Part shown: positions 1 through 8,706 of the stretch, piece by piece
Layout: each line of letters begins with the position of its first letter
Position numbering within the stretch: the first letter of the stretch is position 1
Assembly (NCBI GenBank): GCA_964613665.1
Contig: CAZTIG010000002.1
Span: 124,001-188,000 of the forward strand
DNA: 64,000 bases
Reading direction: 5' to 3'
Origin: CAZQFV01 sp964613665
GTDB lineage: Bacteria > Chloroflexota > Chloroflexia > DTKN01
The notes under the pieces: generated by a model
What the model was told of the DNA's origin: nothing
Database searches by the model: none
What the model saw: only the letters and a program-made list of their open reading frames with translations
Program-made: the position numbers and the translations under genes

Positions 1-1034
1 GGCCAGGAGAAGCGCTCTCCCCCGGGCAGAGAGGCGTAGGCCGGGGCGCTCAGGCGGATGCCGGCGGGGCGGCTGCCGCTGGTGACGGCCGGCCGCGGGA
101 TGGGTTTGGAGGCACCGGGGACAAAGATGACCTGGTCGACCTGGAGCGCGTACGGCTCGCGCAGGTTGTTGGGACCGTAGGCGATCATGTTGCCCTTGCG
201 CACCTTGAAGGCCTCGGCGATGCTGTCCAGCGTGTCACCTTCCTTGACCGTGTAGTTCAGGCCGTCCACCGGGGGGATGCGCAGCTTCTGATCGATGGAA
301 AGCAGGTCGGCGCTCTTCAGCGAGTTGAACCAGTAAAGAGTTTCGATGCGCAGGCCGACCTGGGCAGCGATGCCGATGAGGGTATCACCCTCCTGCACGG
401 TATAGGTGATGACATCGGTGCGCTGGGGGACGGCCGCGGCCGGGGGATCCGCGACCAGCAGGTCCTCCGGCAGCAGGTCGGAAGTGCTCGGTGCAGGGTA
501 CCGCAGCACGATGGGCATGGCCGGGATGCTGGCGTAGGCGCTAAAGACGCCCTCCTCGAGGGTGGAGGAGAGCAGGCCCTGGAAGCGCAGGGAGTAGCCG
601 CCGGCGTTGGCCTGGACCGGCTGGGCCAGCACGCCCTGCAGACCCCCACCCAAGACCAGGGCGGCCATGAGCGCCAGCAGGCCGGCGTGGGCAGCCAGGC
701 GCATCCACTTCCAGGACCAAGAGAAAGCCGGCCGGCCCGGCGCCCCGGCGGTCACCTGCGCCCGGCCTCTCGGCCAGACGCGTTCGCGAACGCGCGTGCT
801 CCAGGCCGCCGGCCATCGGTTCCAGGCCCACCGCCAGGCCAGGGCCAGGTGCATCAGCCCGGCCAGCACCCCGGCCAGCCAGCGCCGGCCCAGCGAGCGG
901 GCCGACATGCCGCTGAATTGTTCGAGAGAGGACTGGGCTTCGGTGACCGCTTCGTAGAGACGCACCCGCGCCGAGAGACGGCTGGCCGCGTCGTTCCTCT
1001 CCAAGCCGTGTACCCACGGCCAGGTCCTTGCCAT
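1..1034 (-). CDS. LysM-domain membrane protein, C-terminus beyond window
   Basis: The 344 visible residues run off the left edge without a stop. The start is ATG at 1034, preceded by AAAGGAG. Residues 1-110 are basic and probably cytoplasmic. One hydrophobic segment lies at about 112-135. A linker is followed by two LysM repeats at about 209-254 and 259-306, each with the YTVxEGDTL motif and ending in an IPP or VPG turn. LysM modules bind peptidoglycan or chitin GlcNAc, so the protein is probably anchored in the membrane and faces the cell wall. Many such proteins end in an M23 peptidase or another cell-wall domain, but that part is not visible here. The topology is inferred from hydrophobicity only. 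It is divergent from the HD-domain gene and shares its promoter region. Confidence 0.85.
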   Translation of the reverse strand, partial: MARTWPWVHGLERNDAASRLSARVRLYEAVTEAQSSLEQFSGMSARSLGRRWLAGVLAGLMHLALAWRWAWNRWPAAWSTRVRERVWPRGRAQVTAGAPGRPAFSWSWKWMRLAAHAGLLALMAALVLGGGLQGVLAQPVQANAGGYSLRFQGLLSSTLEEGVFSAYASIPAMPIVLRYPAPSTSDLLPEDLLVADPPAAAVPQRTDVITYTVQEGDTLIGIAAQVGLRIETLYWFNSLKSADLLSIDQKLRIPPVDGLNYTVKEGDTLDSIAEAFKVRKGNMIAYGPNNLREPYALQVDQVIFVPGASKPIPRPAVTSGSRPAGIRLSAPAYASLPGGERFSW

Positions 1035-1066
1035 CTACGCTCCTTTGCAGGGCCAGTTCCGCCTAT

Positions 1067-1095
1067 ACAATACTACAAACGATGGGGTTTGTCAA
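1067..1095 (-). promoter_or_regulatory. Promoter of the LysM gene
   Basis: TTGACA (1090-1095) and TATTGT (1067-1072) are separated by 17 bp on the minus strand, 32 bp upstream of the ATG. Confidence 0.65.
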
Positions 1096-1104
1096 GTACT
1101 TGAC
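1091..1104. promoter_or_regulatory. Perfect 14-bp palindrome between divergent -35 boxes
   Basis: GTCAAGTACTTGAC is a perfect palindrome that contains most of both divergent -35 boxes. It could be an operator shared by the LysM and HD genes, or simply the by-product of two back-to-back TTGAC boxes. Confidence 0.4.
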
Positions 1105-1128
1105 CAGTCGCGCGCTTTGCGCTACCAT
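1100..1128 (+). promoter_or_regulatory. Promoter of the HD-domain gene
   Basis: TTGACC (1100-1105) and TACCAT (1123-1128) with a 17-bp spacer, 33 bp upstream of the ATG. Confidence 0.5.
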
Positions 1129-1161
1129 GTCCGCCGATACCCGCGCGCATAGGAGGAAACG

Positions 1162-1734
1162 ATGGAACCGACCCGCCAGCAAGCCTGGGAACTGCTGAAC
1201 GAGTTCACCAAGAACCCCAACCTGGTCAAGCACGGCCTGGCCGTCGAGGCGGCCATGCGCGCCTGCGCCCGCCACCTGGGCCAGGACGAGGAGCTCTGGG
1301 GCATCGCCGGCCTGATCCACGACTTTGACTATGAGCAGTACCCCACCGTCGAAGGTCACGTCTGGGAAGGGATGAAGATCCTGCGCCAGCGCGGCTGGCC
1401 GGAGGACATGGTCCGCGCGGTCGCCAGCCACGCCTCCTACACCGGCATCCCGCGCGACACGCTCATGGCCCGCGCGCTCTTCGCCGTGGACGAGCTCACC
1501 GGGCTGATCGTAGCCGTAGCCCTGGTCCGGCCCAGCAAGAGCATCCTGGACGTCACCGTGGAGTCGGTCAAGGGCAAGTGGAAGGACAAGGCCTTTGCCC
1601 GCGGCGTCAACCGCCAGGAGATCGAGGAGGGCGCCGCCGCGCTGGGCGTTCCTCTGGACGAGCACATCGCCGTCGTGCTGCAGGGGATGCAGGCCATCGC
1701 CGACGAGCTGGGTCTGCGGGGGCGGCCGGCCTAG
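1162..1734 (+). CDS. HD/HDIG-domain phosphohydrolase-like protein
   Basis: A 190-residue single-domain protein. The ATG follows AGGAGGAAACG. The metal-binding HD pattern is complete: H24, H53-D54 in LIHDFD, H66, H90 and D110. Small stand-alone HD proteins of this kind are usually annotated as HDIG-domain hydrolases; family members hydrolyse nucleotides or other phosphoesters, but the substrate here cannot be read from the sequence. It is soluble with no signal peptide. It is divergent from the LysM gene and convergent with the sugar ABC operon. Confidence 0.8.
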   Translation: MEPTRQQAWELLNEFTKNPNLVKHGLAVEAAMRACARHLGQDEELWGIAGLIHDFDYEQYPTVEGHVWEGMKILRQRGWPEDMVRAVASHASYTGIPRDTLMARALFAVDELTGLIVAVALVRPSKSILDVTVESVKGKWKDKAFARGVNRQEIEEGAAALGVPLDEHIAVVLQGMQAIADELGLRGRPA

Positions 1735-1772
1735 GCTCCGCGGCTTGGCAGAAGGAACACTGGCGGAACGGA

Positions 1773-1884
1773 GACGAAAGACGAGGGACCCAAGGCCAAA
1801 GCAGTCGGCAGTTGGTCCTTGGTCCTTCGTCCTTGGTCCTTCGTCCTTGGTCCTTCGTCCTTGGTCCCTCGTCCTTCGTCCTAC
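1773..1884. repeat. Heptanucleotide array with head-to-head inverted arms
   Basis: Ten direct 7-bp units, mostly GTCCTTG or GTCCTTC, occupy 1815-1884 and run into the stop codon of the ABC ATPase gene. Oppositely oriented units lie upstream. The arm at 1773-1795 is the near-perfect inverse of 1859-1880, with one mismatch and one 1-base indel. The whole block could fold into a long hairpin between two convergent genes, so it may terminate transcription in both directions. Related units recur near 26458, 26650, 50676 and 52773. Confidence 0.8.
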
Positions 1885-2993
1885 AAATACGCCTGCTCCG
1901 TCTGCCGGTCAAAGATGTGCATGTGGTCCATGTTCATGACCGCCTGCATCGTCTCCCCGGGCCGGCAGATGGTGCGGTTGTCCACGCGGGCCAGGAAGCT
2001 GTACGGCCCGTTGATCATATAGACCAGCAGCTCGGCCCCCAGCCGCTCCACCACGTCCACCTGGACGACCACCTCGGCTTCGGGCGTGACCCCCTTGGGG
2101 ATGAACAGCTTGTCGTGGATGTCCTCCGGGCGGATGCCGAAGATGATCTCCTCCGGCACGCTGCGCTGCTGCAGCACCGCGGCCTTCTCTGGCGGGACGG
2201 GCACGCGGAACGAGCCCATGTCCACGAACATACGCCCGTCCGCGGACACCAGCCGGCCGTCGAAAAAGTTCATGGCCGGGCTGCCGATGAAACCGGCCAC
2301 GAACTTGTTGCCGGGGCTGTTGTAGAGGTTCTGCGGCGAGTCCAGCTGTTGCAGCAGGCCGTCCTTGAGCACGGCAATGCGCGTGCCCATGGTCATGGCC
2401 TCCACCTGGTCGTGGGTCACGTAGACGAAGGTCGTCTGCAGGCGCTGGTGCAGCTTGGTCAGCTCGGCGCGGGTGGCCACGCGCAGCTTGGCGTCGAGGT
2501 TGGAGAGGGGCTCGTCCATGAGAAAGACCTCCGGCTCACGGACGATGGCCCGCCCCAGCGCCACGCGCTGGCGTTGCCCGCCGGATAGGGCGCGCGGTTT
2601 GCGGTCCAGGAAGTTCTCGATCCCCAGGATCTGCGCAGCCTCGCGCACCCGCCGGTCGATCTCCGACTTGGGCGTGCCGCGCATACGCAGGGAAAAGGCC
2701 ATGTTCTCATAGACCGACATGTGCGGGTAGAGGGCGTACGACTGAAAGACCATGGCGATGTCGCGGTCCTTGGGGGCGATGTCGTTGACCACGCGGTCGC
2801 CGATCTGGATGGTGCCCTGGGAGATCTCCTCCAGGCCGGCCAGCATGCGCAGGGCCGTGCTCTTGCCGCAACCGGAGGGACCGACCAGCACCAGGAACTC
2901 CTTGTCCTCGACAAAGAGGTTCAGGTCGGTAATCGCCGGTGCCTTGGAGCCAGGGTAGTACTTGTACACGTGGTTGTAGGTGATGCTGGCCAT
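1881..2993 (-). CDS. Sugar ABC transporter ATP-binding protein (MalK/UgpC/MsmK type)
   Basis: 370 residues, the usual length for the family. The Walker A motif is GPSGCGKST (about 39-47), the signature is LSGGQRQRVALGRA, Walker B is VFLMDEPLSNLD and the H-loop is VTHDQVEAMTM. A C-terminal OB/TOBE region follows from about residue 240, which in MalK-type proteins binds regulators. It energises uptake through the two permeases encoded upstream. The ATG at 2993 follows AAGGAGG. It is the last gene of the ROK-binding protein-permease-permease-ATPase operon. The substrate is probably an oligosaccharide; MsmX-type ATPases can serve several importers. Confidence 0.93.
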   Translation of the reverse strand: MASITYNHVYKYYPGSKAPAITDLNLFVEDKEFLVLVGPSGCGKSTALRMLAGLEEISQGTIQIGDRVVNDIAPKDRDIAMVFQSYALYPHMSVYENMAFSLRMRGTPKSEIDRRVREAAQILGIENFLDRKPRALSGGQRQRVALGRAIVREPEVFLMDEPLSNLDAKLRVATRAELTKLHQRLQTTFVYVTHDQVEAMTMGTRIAVLKDGLLQQLDSPQNLYNSPGNKFVAGFIGSPAMNFFDGRLVSADGRMFVDMGSFRVPVPPEKAAVLQQRSVPEEIIFGIRPEDIHDKLFIPKGVTPEAEVVVQVDVVERLGAELLVYMINGPYSFLARVDNRTICRPGETMQAVMNMDHMHIFDRQTEQAYL

Positions 2994-3052
2994 CTTCTAT
3001 CCTCCTTGTCTCTCTGCGCTCGAGCGCCTCGTCGCTCGGACGCGCACATGTC

Positions 3053-4291
3053 CTATCCTTTGACCGAGCCCAACGTCAGCCCGGAGATGAGCCACTTGGA
3101 CGAGTACAGGAAGAGGGCCATGACCGGGACCGAGACCAGAATGGAGGCGGCGGCAAAGGCACCCCACTCCGTCTGGAACTGGCCCTGCATGCGCTGCAGG
3201 CCCAGCACCCAGGTCTGCAGTTCCTCCCGCTGCAGCATGATGCGGGCCATCAGAAAGTCGTTCCAGGCCGTCATGAAGTTAAAGAGGAAGACGATGGCCA
3301 GGGCCGGCGTGGACAGGGGCAAGATGATGCGCCAGAAGGCCGAGAGGCGCGAGGCCCCGTCGATCATCGCCGCTTCCTCCAGGTCGACAGGGATGGTGTC
3401 GTAGTAGCCCTTCAGGATCCAGATGCTAAAGGGCACCGAGCTGACCGAGTAGGCCAGCACCAGGCCGCGGTAGGAGTTGAACAGCCCCAGCCGCACGGCC
3501 ACGATGTAGATGGGCACCGTCAGCATGGCCGCGGGGATCATCTGTGTGGCCAGCAGGAAGATCAGCCCCGGCCCGCGGCCCGGGAACCTCCAGCGGGAAA
3601 AAGCATAGGCCGAGGTCGCTGCCAGGATGACCCCGACGATGGCCGTGCTCACGGTGATGACCACGCTGTTCCACAACCAGGAGAAAAAGGGCTTGTTCAC
3701 CAGCACGGTGCGAAAGTTCTCCAGGGTGGCATCGGGCGGGATGATCGAAAGGTCCGTCGACATGAGGCGGTTGCCCGGGCGCAGCGAGACCGAGACGATG
3801 CGCAGCACCGGGTAGATGGTGATGATGCAGGCGATGATCAGGGCGATGTGGATCACCAGCCGGCCGGGAGGCGTGTCCCCACGCGTGCCGGGGAAGATGT
3901 CGCGCCAGAAGCCCTTCAGGCACAGGACAACGATCAGGGCCACGACCACGACGAGGACCACGCCGTAGACGACCGTCGTGGCGACGGCCACGACGGAGAA
4001 GCGCGTCTGCCAGGCGCTGATGCCCCCCAGCAGACCGAACAGCGAGCTCACCGCGGCCGTGAACAGGGCCGTCTGCGCGAACCACCAGCCCCACGGCTTC
4101 CCCAACCACAGGCCACTGCCGCCGGCGGCGGCAGCCAGGGCCACGATCAGGACGACCACCAGCTCCGTCTCGCGAAAGGAGAACGGAATGGAGGGTGACA
4201 GGAAGAACAGGACCAGCGCCGCGACAGCCGCCAGGCCGGCTCCGACCCACAGGAGCACTGCAGCCACCGTGATATCCATCAGACGCTTCAT
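3053..4291 (-). CDS. Sugar ABC transporter permease, MalG type, with N-terminal membrane extension
   Basis: 412 residues, compared with about 280 for typical MalG. The C-terminal 270 residues are a standard MalG permease with the EAA loop EEAAMIDGASRL, which docks on the ATPase. The first 130-140 residues hold about four extra hydrophobic segments (around 8-30, 42-62, 66-90 and 100-128) that the family does not need. The ATG at 4291 follows AAAGGAG. It is inner-membrane and pairs with the MalF-type permease immediately upstream, which is extended in the same way. Sugar specificity is unknown. Confidence 0.92.
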   Translation of the reverse strand: MKRLMDITVAAVLLWVGAGLAAVAALVLFFLSPSIPFSFRETELVVVLIVALAAAAGGSGLWLGKPWGWWFAQTALFTAAVSSLFGLLGGISAWQTRFSVVAVATTVVYGVVLVVVVALIVVLCLKGFWRDIFPGTRGDTPPGRLVIHIALIIACIITIYPVLRIVSVSLRPGNRLMSTDLSIIPPDATLENFRTVLVNKPFFSWLWNSVVITVSTAIVGVILAATSAYAFSRWRFPGRGPGLIFLLATQMIPAAMLTVPIYIVAVRLGLFNSYRGLVLAYSVSSVPFSIWILKGYYDTIPVDLEEAAMIDGASRLSAFWRIILPLSTPALAIVFLFNFMTAWNDFLMARIMLQREELQTWVLGLQRMQGQFQTEWGAFAAASILVSVPVMALFLYSSKWLISGLTLGSVKG

Positions 4292-4342
4292 CGTCAGCTT
4301 CTCCTTTGCGGTTCCGTGATGCGAGCCACGGCAGGGCCGAGC

Positions 4343-7138
4343 CTACGTCTCGGTGACCCCTTTCATGGCGCCGGTGAACCGGATGTAGAAGATGGAAAAG
4401 ACGAGCAAGATGACAAAGATCACCAGGGCAAAGGCGGCGGCAAAGCCATAGCGGTTGTATTCGAAGGCCGCGCGGAAGAGGGCCGTCACCAGCAGGTCCG
4501 ACGACTCCAGCTCGTTCTCGTTGATGAAGAAGGAGACGTTAAAGTTGTTAAAGGTCCAGATCACCCCCAGGATGATCGCCGGGGTCATGACCGGCTGCAG
4601 CAGCGGGTAGGTGATCTTGCGGAACTGCTGCCACCAGGTGGCGCCGTCGATCTCGGCGGCCTCGTAGAGTTCCCCGGGGATGCTCTGCAGCCCTCCCAGC
4701 AGGATGACCATCATGAAGGGGATGCCCAGCCAGATGTTGACCAGGTTCATGGCGGCAAAGTTGGCCACGGGGTCGCTCTTCCACTGCACGGCCTGCAGAC
4801 CGATGTTCTTGAGCATAATGTTGAGAAAGCCGTAGTTGTAGTGGAACTCGCCGCGCCAGGCCAGGACGGCGATGATCGGTGGCAGGGCCCAGGGGATGAC
4901 CAGCAGCGTGCGGTACAGGCCGCGCAGCTTCATAGGCCGGTTGAGCAGCAGGGCCAACAGCAGGCCGCCGATGACGTGGCAGGGCACCTGGATGCCCGTC
5001 CAGAGCACCGTGCGGGCGAAGAGGCCGGGATCCAACACCTGGGATGTCTGGGGCACGCCATCCACCGTGGTGGTCAGCGTCCTCAGCGATGGCAGGAACA
5101 TGACCTGCTTCAGCACCGGCTGGGTAAAGACGTTCGCAAAGTTCTCCCAGCCCTGGGCTAGGCCGTAGGTCGGGCCCTTTTTCTTGTAGGCACTGAGCTG
5201 CCGGCCCTCCCGCTGGATGGCAAAGAGCGTATCGCCGTCGGCAATGGTCCAGTAGCCGCCCGGCTCTTCCGTCTGCAGCACCGCCTGCGCGCTGAGAGCC
5301 TCGCCGTTCCTCCTGAACTGCTCGCGAATCTCGCCGGACAGCTCGCCCCTGTCCAGCTCTGCGACAAACTCTGTCCCGACGCTGAACAGCAGATCGTCCT
5401 TGAAGCGCCTCAGGCTCATGTCGCTGAAGGACAGGGCCACCTCGTAGCCCATCGGATAGATCACCAGGAGACACAGACCGACGATGGCCGGCGAGAGGAG
5501 GGCAAAGGCGAGGGCGAAGCGCACCTTGGTCGGCGGCATAGCCACGGCCAGCATGTACCCATAGGCGATCGCCATGGAAGCCGCCACGGCCACGTTCAGC
5601 CAGTTGCCATCGATCAGGGCGAGCACCGCCATGACGGCCGACCCCAGGCAGAAGATCCCGTTCACCGTGGCAGAGAGGAGCTGCGCCCAGGAGGCCTGCC
5701 GGAGCAAGAAGACGCCGCCCAGGAGCAGCGCCCCATGTCCCAGCAGCAGGATCAGGCTGACGATCAGCCGGGGCCAGAAGGAACCGCCGAACACCGCCGC
5801 GGCCTCCGCTCCAACGGGGAGGAGCCGCGTGGCAACCAGCACTCCGAACACCCCGACGAGAAAGCCCACCCCCGCCAAGACCATCTGGAGGATGGCCCCG
5901 GCCGTGATCCAGCCCCGGGACGGGGGCAGGACCAGGATCAGCAGGAACCCATAGACAAGGGCCAGGACGGCGGCCAGTGCTCCGAAGAGCTCGTCGTGCG
6001 GCACGAGGGCGAAGAACATGGCGGCGATTGCGGCAACCAGCAGCAGCGCGGCCAGGATGGGCGAGAGGAGTTGTGCCCAGCGAGCCCCCCGCGGCAGAGC
6101 CAGGCCGGCCGCAACCTGCAGCCCGCCGACCACCAGGAGCAACGCGCTGCCGATCAGGGCGACCCAGAACGGCAAGCCCAGGGCGAAGATGAGCTGCGAG
6201 CGAGTCGGCAGGAGCGCCAGCACGGCCAGGACCACGCCGGCCAGGCCGGCGAGAGCGGCCAACCCGCCGAGGGCGACCTGCAACACGGTCGCGGCTGTCG
6301 CCCAGCGCCGGCCCCTCACTCCGGGCACGATTCCCAGGATGGCGTAGAAGATGCCGGCGATCAGCAGGCAGACCACAGCCAGGATCAGCAGGGTCAGGCC
6401 GACCTCCTGCGAGCTGTTGGTGACGGCCGACATGAAGGCGTTCTGCGTAGCCGAGGCGTTCAGCACGAACTCGACGACCAGGGCCACCGCCCGCAGCGCG
6501 ATGCCCAGTACGGCGATCCACAAGGGCCAGAGGGCCTGTCTGGCCAGGGTCGGGATACCGCGGGACTCGCGGGCCAGGGCGACGGCGGCAATCAGCGGCC
6601 CAAGTGCCAGGGGCAGGGTGGCCAGGTCGAAGTAGGTCGGGAAGTACACATCGACCGGCCGGCCCAGGCCCAAGATGAGGGCCAGGAGGGCGGCGCTGAG
6701 GGCAAAGACGGCCACGCCGCCGAGGGCCAGAAAGAGCGCCAGGCGGGTGCGCCGCTCCGGACTCGGCATCCTCCGCACGAACTGGGGGAAAGAGAGGATG
6801 GCCAAGACGAAGCTCCAAACCAGCACAACGCCACCGACCGGCGCGAGGGCTGCCACCCTCTCATCGGCGAAGGAGTACACTACACTGAGCAGATGGACCG
6901 CCGCGAAGCAGGCTGCCGTGACCGCGGCGACCGCCATACCCCCGTAGGCCCAGGCCCGCTCCGGCTGCACCAGCGCGTAGACCGTCAGCGCGGCAAAGGC
7001 TACCAGGGCGACCAGGATGCCGATCAGCCCGACAAGCTGCGCAGTGGTCCCCACGTTCAAGCCCAGCGTGAGAGCGGCCGTGGCGATGAGACCGCAGACC
7101 AGAACGAGCAGAAGCACCTGGATGAGTCGGCTATTCAT
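4343..7138 (-). CDS. Sugar ABC transporter permease, MalF type, with very long polytopic N-terminus
   Basis: 931 residues, compared with 290-510 for known MalF proteins. ATG 7138 is preferred over an upstream TTG at 7162 because AGGGGTG lies 8 nt before it. Residues 1 to about 540 are almost continuous hydrophobic segments, perhaps 15-17 helices, and look like repeated four-helix modules. The MalF core begins near residue 545 (LCLLVIYPMGYEVALSF). A soluble loop of about 140 residues follows, and then the canonical permease with the EAA loop YEAAEIDGATWWQQF. It forms the channel with the MalG-type partner. The role of the extension is unknown. Confidence 0.9.
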   Translation of the reverse strand: MNSRLIQVLLLVLVCGLIATAALTLGLNVGTTAQLVGLIGILVALVAFAALTVYALVQPERAWAYGGMAVAAVTAACFAAVHLLSVVYSFADERVAALAPVGGVVLVWSFVLAILSFPQFVRRMPSPERRTRLALFLALGGVAVFALSAALLALILGLGRPVDVYFPTYFDLATLPLALGPLIAAVALARESRGIPTLARQALWPLWIAVLGIALRAVALVVEFVLNASATQNAFMSAVTNSSQEVGLTLLILAVVCLLIAGIFYAILGIVPGVRGRRWATAATVLQVALGGLAALAGLAGVVLAVLALLPTRSQLIFALGLPFWVALIGSALLLVVGGLQVAAGLALPRGARWAQLLSPILAALLLVAAIAAMFFALVPHDELFGALAAVLALVYGFLLILVLPPSRGWITAGAILQMVLAGVGFLVGVFGVLVATRLLPVGAEAAAVFGGSFWPRLIVSLILLLGHGALLLGGVFLLRQASWAQLLSATVNGIFCLGSAVMAVLALIDGNWLNVAVAASMAIAYGYMLAVAMPPTKVRFALAFALLSPAIVGLCLLVIYPMGYEVALSFSDMSLRRFKDDLLFSVGTEFVAELDRGELSGEIREQFRRNGEALSAQAVLQTEEPGGYWTIADGDTLFAIQREGRQLSAYKKKGPTYGLAQGWENFANVFTQPVLKQVMFLPSLRTLTTTVDGVPQTSQVLDPGLFARTVLWTGIQVPCHVIGGLLLALLLNRPMKLRGLYRTLLVIPWALPPIIAVLAWRGEFHYNYGFLNIMLKNIGLQAVQWKSDPVANFAAMNLVNIWLGIPFMMVILLGGLQSIPGELYEAAEIDGATWWQQFRKITYPLLQPVMTPAIILGVIWTFNNFNVSFFINENELESSDLLVTALFRAAFEYNRYGFAAAFALVIFVILLVFSIFYIRFTGAMKGVTET

Positions 7139-7246
7139 TCCTCGTTCACCCCTTTCGGACAAGGCCCCACTGGCAGGCCGGAGCAGCGGAGGATATCGCC
7201 AGTACTCCCGTCCCCGGGCCAGGAGCCGCTCACTGGCCTTGGAGCA

Positions 7247-7284
7247 GGGGGTGAGGAACGGCCAACGGCCCGTTCCTCACCCCC
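7247..7284 (-). terminator. Strong intra-operon hairpin between binding-protein and MalF genes
   Basis: 7247-7260 and 7271-7284 form a perfect 14-bp stem (GGGGGTGAGGAACG and its complement). An extra G-C pair can extend it at the loop. There is no U-tract on the minus strand. Such hairpins after a binding-protein gene usually stabilise its mRNA or partly terminate transcription, which lets the binding protein exceed the permeases. Confidence 0.65.
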
Positions 7285-7342
7285 GTGCTGTGCTGTTAAG
7301 CGGTGCTATGGCTGTAGTGGACAGGCGTGTGCCTGCAGCAGG

Positions 7343-8638
7343 TTACTGCTGGGCCTCGATGCAGGCCTCGGCCGCCGGCTGCATGGCCGCCGCAGCATCG
7401 GCGGGAGACTTGGTGCCGGCCAGGACCGCTGCCATCTCGGGCTTCATAGAGTCCCAGTTGCAGCGCATCTCCAGCACGGTCGGCATGGGCGTGCCAACGA
7501 CCATCTGGTCGGCCGAGCCCTTCAGGATCGGGTCGCCGGTAATGAGCGGGTCGTCCAGGGCGGCCTTCAGGGCCGGCAGACGGGTCAGCTTCTTGACCAT
7601 CTCGATCTGGTTGGCGCGATTGGTGGCAAAGACGATAAAGTCCTTCACCACGGTCGTCTGATCGTCGGTCAGGCCCTTCGGGATCATGAAGAAGACGCCG
7701 CTGGTGTAGGGAGCGGGCCACAGGCCGGTGGACTTGACCATCGGGATGCGGGCGACGCCCAGGTTCTGCCCCACGGTGTTGGTCATGGCCTTGTAGCCGC
7801 CCAGCGACCAGTCGCCGTTGATGATCATGGCAGCCTTGCCCTCCTTGAAGAGGGAGTCGGCGCCGTTGTAGTCGGACTCGGGCGGGACGATGCCCTTGGT
7901 CTTGAGGTCGAGCAGCCACTGCAAGGTGTTGACCATCTCGGGGGTGTTCAGGTTCGGCGTGACCCCGTCCTCGGCGAAGACGGCGCCACCAAAGCCACCC
8001 AGCCAGGGAACTAGCCAGAACGGCTCGGTCTGGTTATAGACCAGGACGTAGGTGTCGGCGGGCATGGTGCCGGCCAGGGCCAACAGGGCGTCGGTATCCG
8101 CCGGGGGCGTGGGGACCAGGGCCTTGTTGTAGATCAGCATCAGGTGGTTACCGTTGGCGATGGGCACACCCCAGGTCTTGCCCTTGAGCTCGACCGCGGC
8201 CAGGGCCGAGTCGACGTACACGCTCAGGTCGAACATGTCGTCCACCGGCTGGATCAGGTCGGCAGTGGTGAAGGGGCCGGCGTGGTCGTTGACGGTCCAC
8301 AGCAGTTGGGGCGGGGACCCGGCCAGGCTGGCATTCTGAAAGTCCTCGCGCAGCGTCTCGACGTTCTTGTTGACGACCTCGAAGGTCACGTTGGCGTGCA
8401 TCGCAGTGTAGGCATCGGTCAGGCTCTTGACGTACTGGTAGCCGCCGTCGGCCTCGCCTTCCTTGGTCCAGAGCAGGATGCTGACCGGCCCGGTCGGGAA
8501 GGGCACCTCCGTCGGCGGGACTGGGGTGGGCTGGACAACCGCGGTGGGCACCACGGTGGGCTCAGGGGTGGGGCCGCAGGCCGCCAGGAGCCCGAAGAAC
8601 ACGACCAGAAGCATGGCTACAGAAAACCGCTTGTTCAT
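7343..8638 (-). CDS. Sugar ABC transporter substrate-binding lipoprotein (MalE type)
   Basis: 431 residues. ATG 8638 follows AAGGAGGACGGAAA, which is a better site than an upstream GTG at 8701. The N-terminus is a lipoprotein signal peptide with the lipobox LLAAC (C21), followed by a Pro/Thr-rich linker typical of surface-anchored binding proteins. The mature domain is a solute-binding protein family 1 type: it contains GPVSILLWTKEG near its start, the central GVPIANGNHLMLIYNKAL segment and AMIINGDWSLGGY. It captures sugar outside the membrane and delivers it to the permeases. Confidence 0.9.
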   Translation of the reverse strand: MNKRFSVAMLLVVFFGLLAACGPTPEPTVVPTAVVQPTPVPPTEVPFPTGPVSILLWTKEGEADGGYQYVKSLTDAYTAMHANVTFEVVNKNVETLREDFQNASLAGSPPQLLWTVNDHAGPFTTADLIQPVDDMFDLSVYVDSALAAVELKGKTWGVPIANGNHLMLIYNKALVPTPPADTDALLALAGTMPADTYVLVYNQTEPFWLVPWLGGFGGAVFAEDGVTPNLNTPEMVNTLQWLLDLKTKGIVPPESDYNGADSLFKEGKAAMIINGDWSLGGYKAMTNTVGQNLGVARIPMVKSTGLWPAPYTSGVFFMIPKGLTDDQTTVVKDFIVFATNRANQIEMVKKLTRLPALKAALDDPLITGDPILKGSADQMVVGTPMPTVLEMRCNWDSMKPEMAAVLAGTKSPADAAAAMQPAAEACIEAQQ

Positions 8639-8706
8639 TTTCCGTCCTCCTTGGAAGGGGTTGCTCCTACCGGTGAAGCTCTTCACATCAACGAACCGCA
8701 CGTTCT

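Noticed and set aside
5735..8014. A 759-codon open frame opposite the sugar permease and binding-protein genes
   Set aside because: Gln/Asp/Gly-rich shadow frame antisense to clear transporter genes.
8639..8701. A start for the sugar-binding protein at GTG 8701
   Set aside because: The signal peptide begins at the ATG at 8638, which has a good Shine-Dalgarno.
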